IMG/VR virus record: IMGVR_UViG_3300042317_000074
Span: 1-24,885 of that record
Direction: 5' to 3' (one strand)
DNA: 24,885 nucleotides
From: a virus
Part shown: positions 24,674 through 24,885 of the stretch, one piece after another
Position numbering within the stretch: the first letter of the stretch is position 1
Layout: each line of letters begins with the position of its first letter
Made by a program: the position numbers and the translations under genes
The notes under the pieces: generated by a model
The model's input: the letters and a program-made list of their open reading frames with translations, nothing else
Told to the model about the DNA's origin: nothing
Database searches by the model: none

Positions 24674-24885
24674 GCCCAAACCCTTGAAGGTGTTTTTGGT
24701 TCGATTTTGTAAGTATCTAAAACAGGGATTTCTTCACCTGCTCTGACATTCACATGATAGCCGTCTATTGCTGCAAACGCTGGGTATTCGTTACCATCTT
24801 CATCTCTCAGCATTTTACCTGTTGGTTTATGAATTGTTCCGATCACGTCAACCGATGCATTGATATCCGCTAATACCTTGTCAGC
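24670..24885 (-). CDS. 3' end of an unknown head-region protein (partial)
   Basis: The last 71 residues of a gene whose start lies beyond the window. Readable parts include DVIGTIHKPTGKMLRDEDG, AIDGYHVNVRAGEEIP and a final KTPSRVWA. This ending (dGyHvNvr, then tP.RvWA) is familiar from genes just before the adaptor in aquatic phage contigs, where it is annotated hypothetical. It overlaps adaptor 1 by four bases (ATGA). The role is unknown; a head or head-tail joining protein is likely from position. Confidence 0.68.
   Translation of the reverse strand, partial: ADKVLADINASVDVIGTIHKPTGKMLRDEDGNEYPAFAAIDGYHVNVRAGEEIPVLDTYKIEPKTPSRVWA

Overview
The window is part of a tailed double-stranded DNA bacteriophage genome. 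The gene content points to an uncultivated aquatic phage with a short, podovirus-type tail. It has two adaptor-like proteins, a P22 gp10-like tail hub, several fibre or collar proteins and a set of very large putative internal (ejected) proteins. Several genes have family signatures that I associate with marine and freshwater metagenomic phages; these are the two small proteins ending in a GTGAATKG-type motif, the YAxGG motif proteins and the LPD38-like giant protein. I see no host marker, tRNA, integrase, attachment site, insertion sequence or CRISPR array. Host and lifestyle cannot be read from this window.

Layout. Bases 2-1552 (+ strand) hold the 3' part of a DUF927-type replication ATPase. 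A perfectly palindromic terminator hairpin (1564-1590) follows it. Everything from 1593 to 24885 is one uninterrupted minus-strand late gene block that converges on that terminator. In transcription order (high to low coordinates) it contains: the end of an unknown head gene; adaptor 1; a zinc-ribbon protein; two tiny basic proteins; adaptor 2; two conserved small virion proteins; an SH3-like 59-residue protein; a repeat protein with 20- and 11-residue repeats; an S74 self-cleaving tail fibre; two small phage proteins; three small membrane proteins and an M15 endolysin (the lysis cassette); a gp10-like tail hub; a collar/fibre protein with a C1q-like end; a cupin-like protein; and then the presumed ejection module. 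That module is a 457-residue Gly/Ala protein, a GNAT-like protein, a 587-residue heptad-repeat protein, a 697-residue protein and a 2100-residue giant with a zincin motif and an LPD38-like region.

The block is extremely compact. Neighbouring genes overlap by 1-20 bases or are separated by a few bases. ATGA and TAATG junctions are common, and at several junctions a stop codon is fused to a Shine-Dalgarno sequence (TAGGAG or TAGGA). Two apparent gaps of more than 150 bases each turned out to hold a short real gene (59 and 54 residues). No stretch above 300 bases lacks a gene.

The best candidate for something under-described is the ejection module (1593-13544). Three of its proteins share a YAxGG motif, one has glycine-rich heptad repeats in two blocks, and the largest carries a probable metalloprotease active site. 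The 307-residue protein with nine exact 20-residue repeats and five exact 11-residue repeats is the clearest structural oddity.
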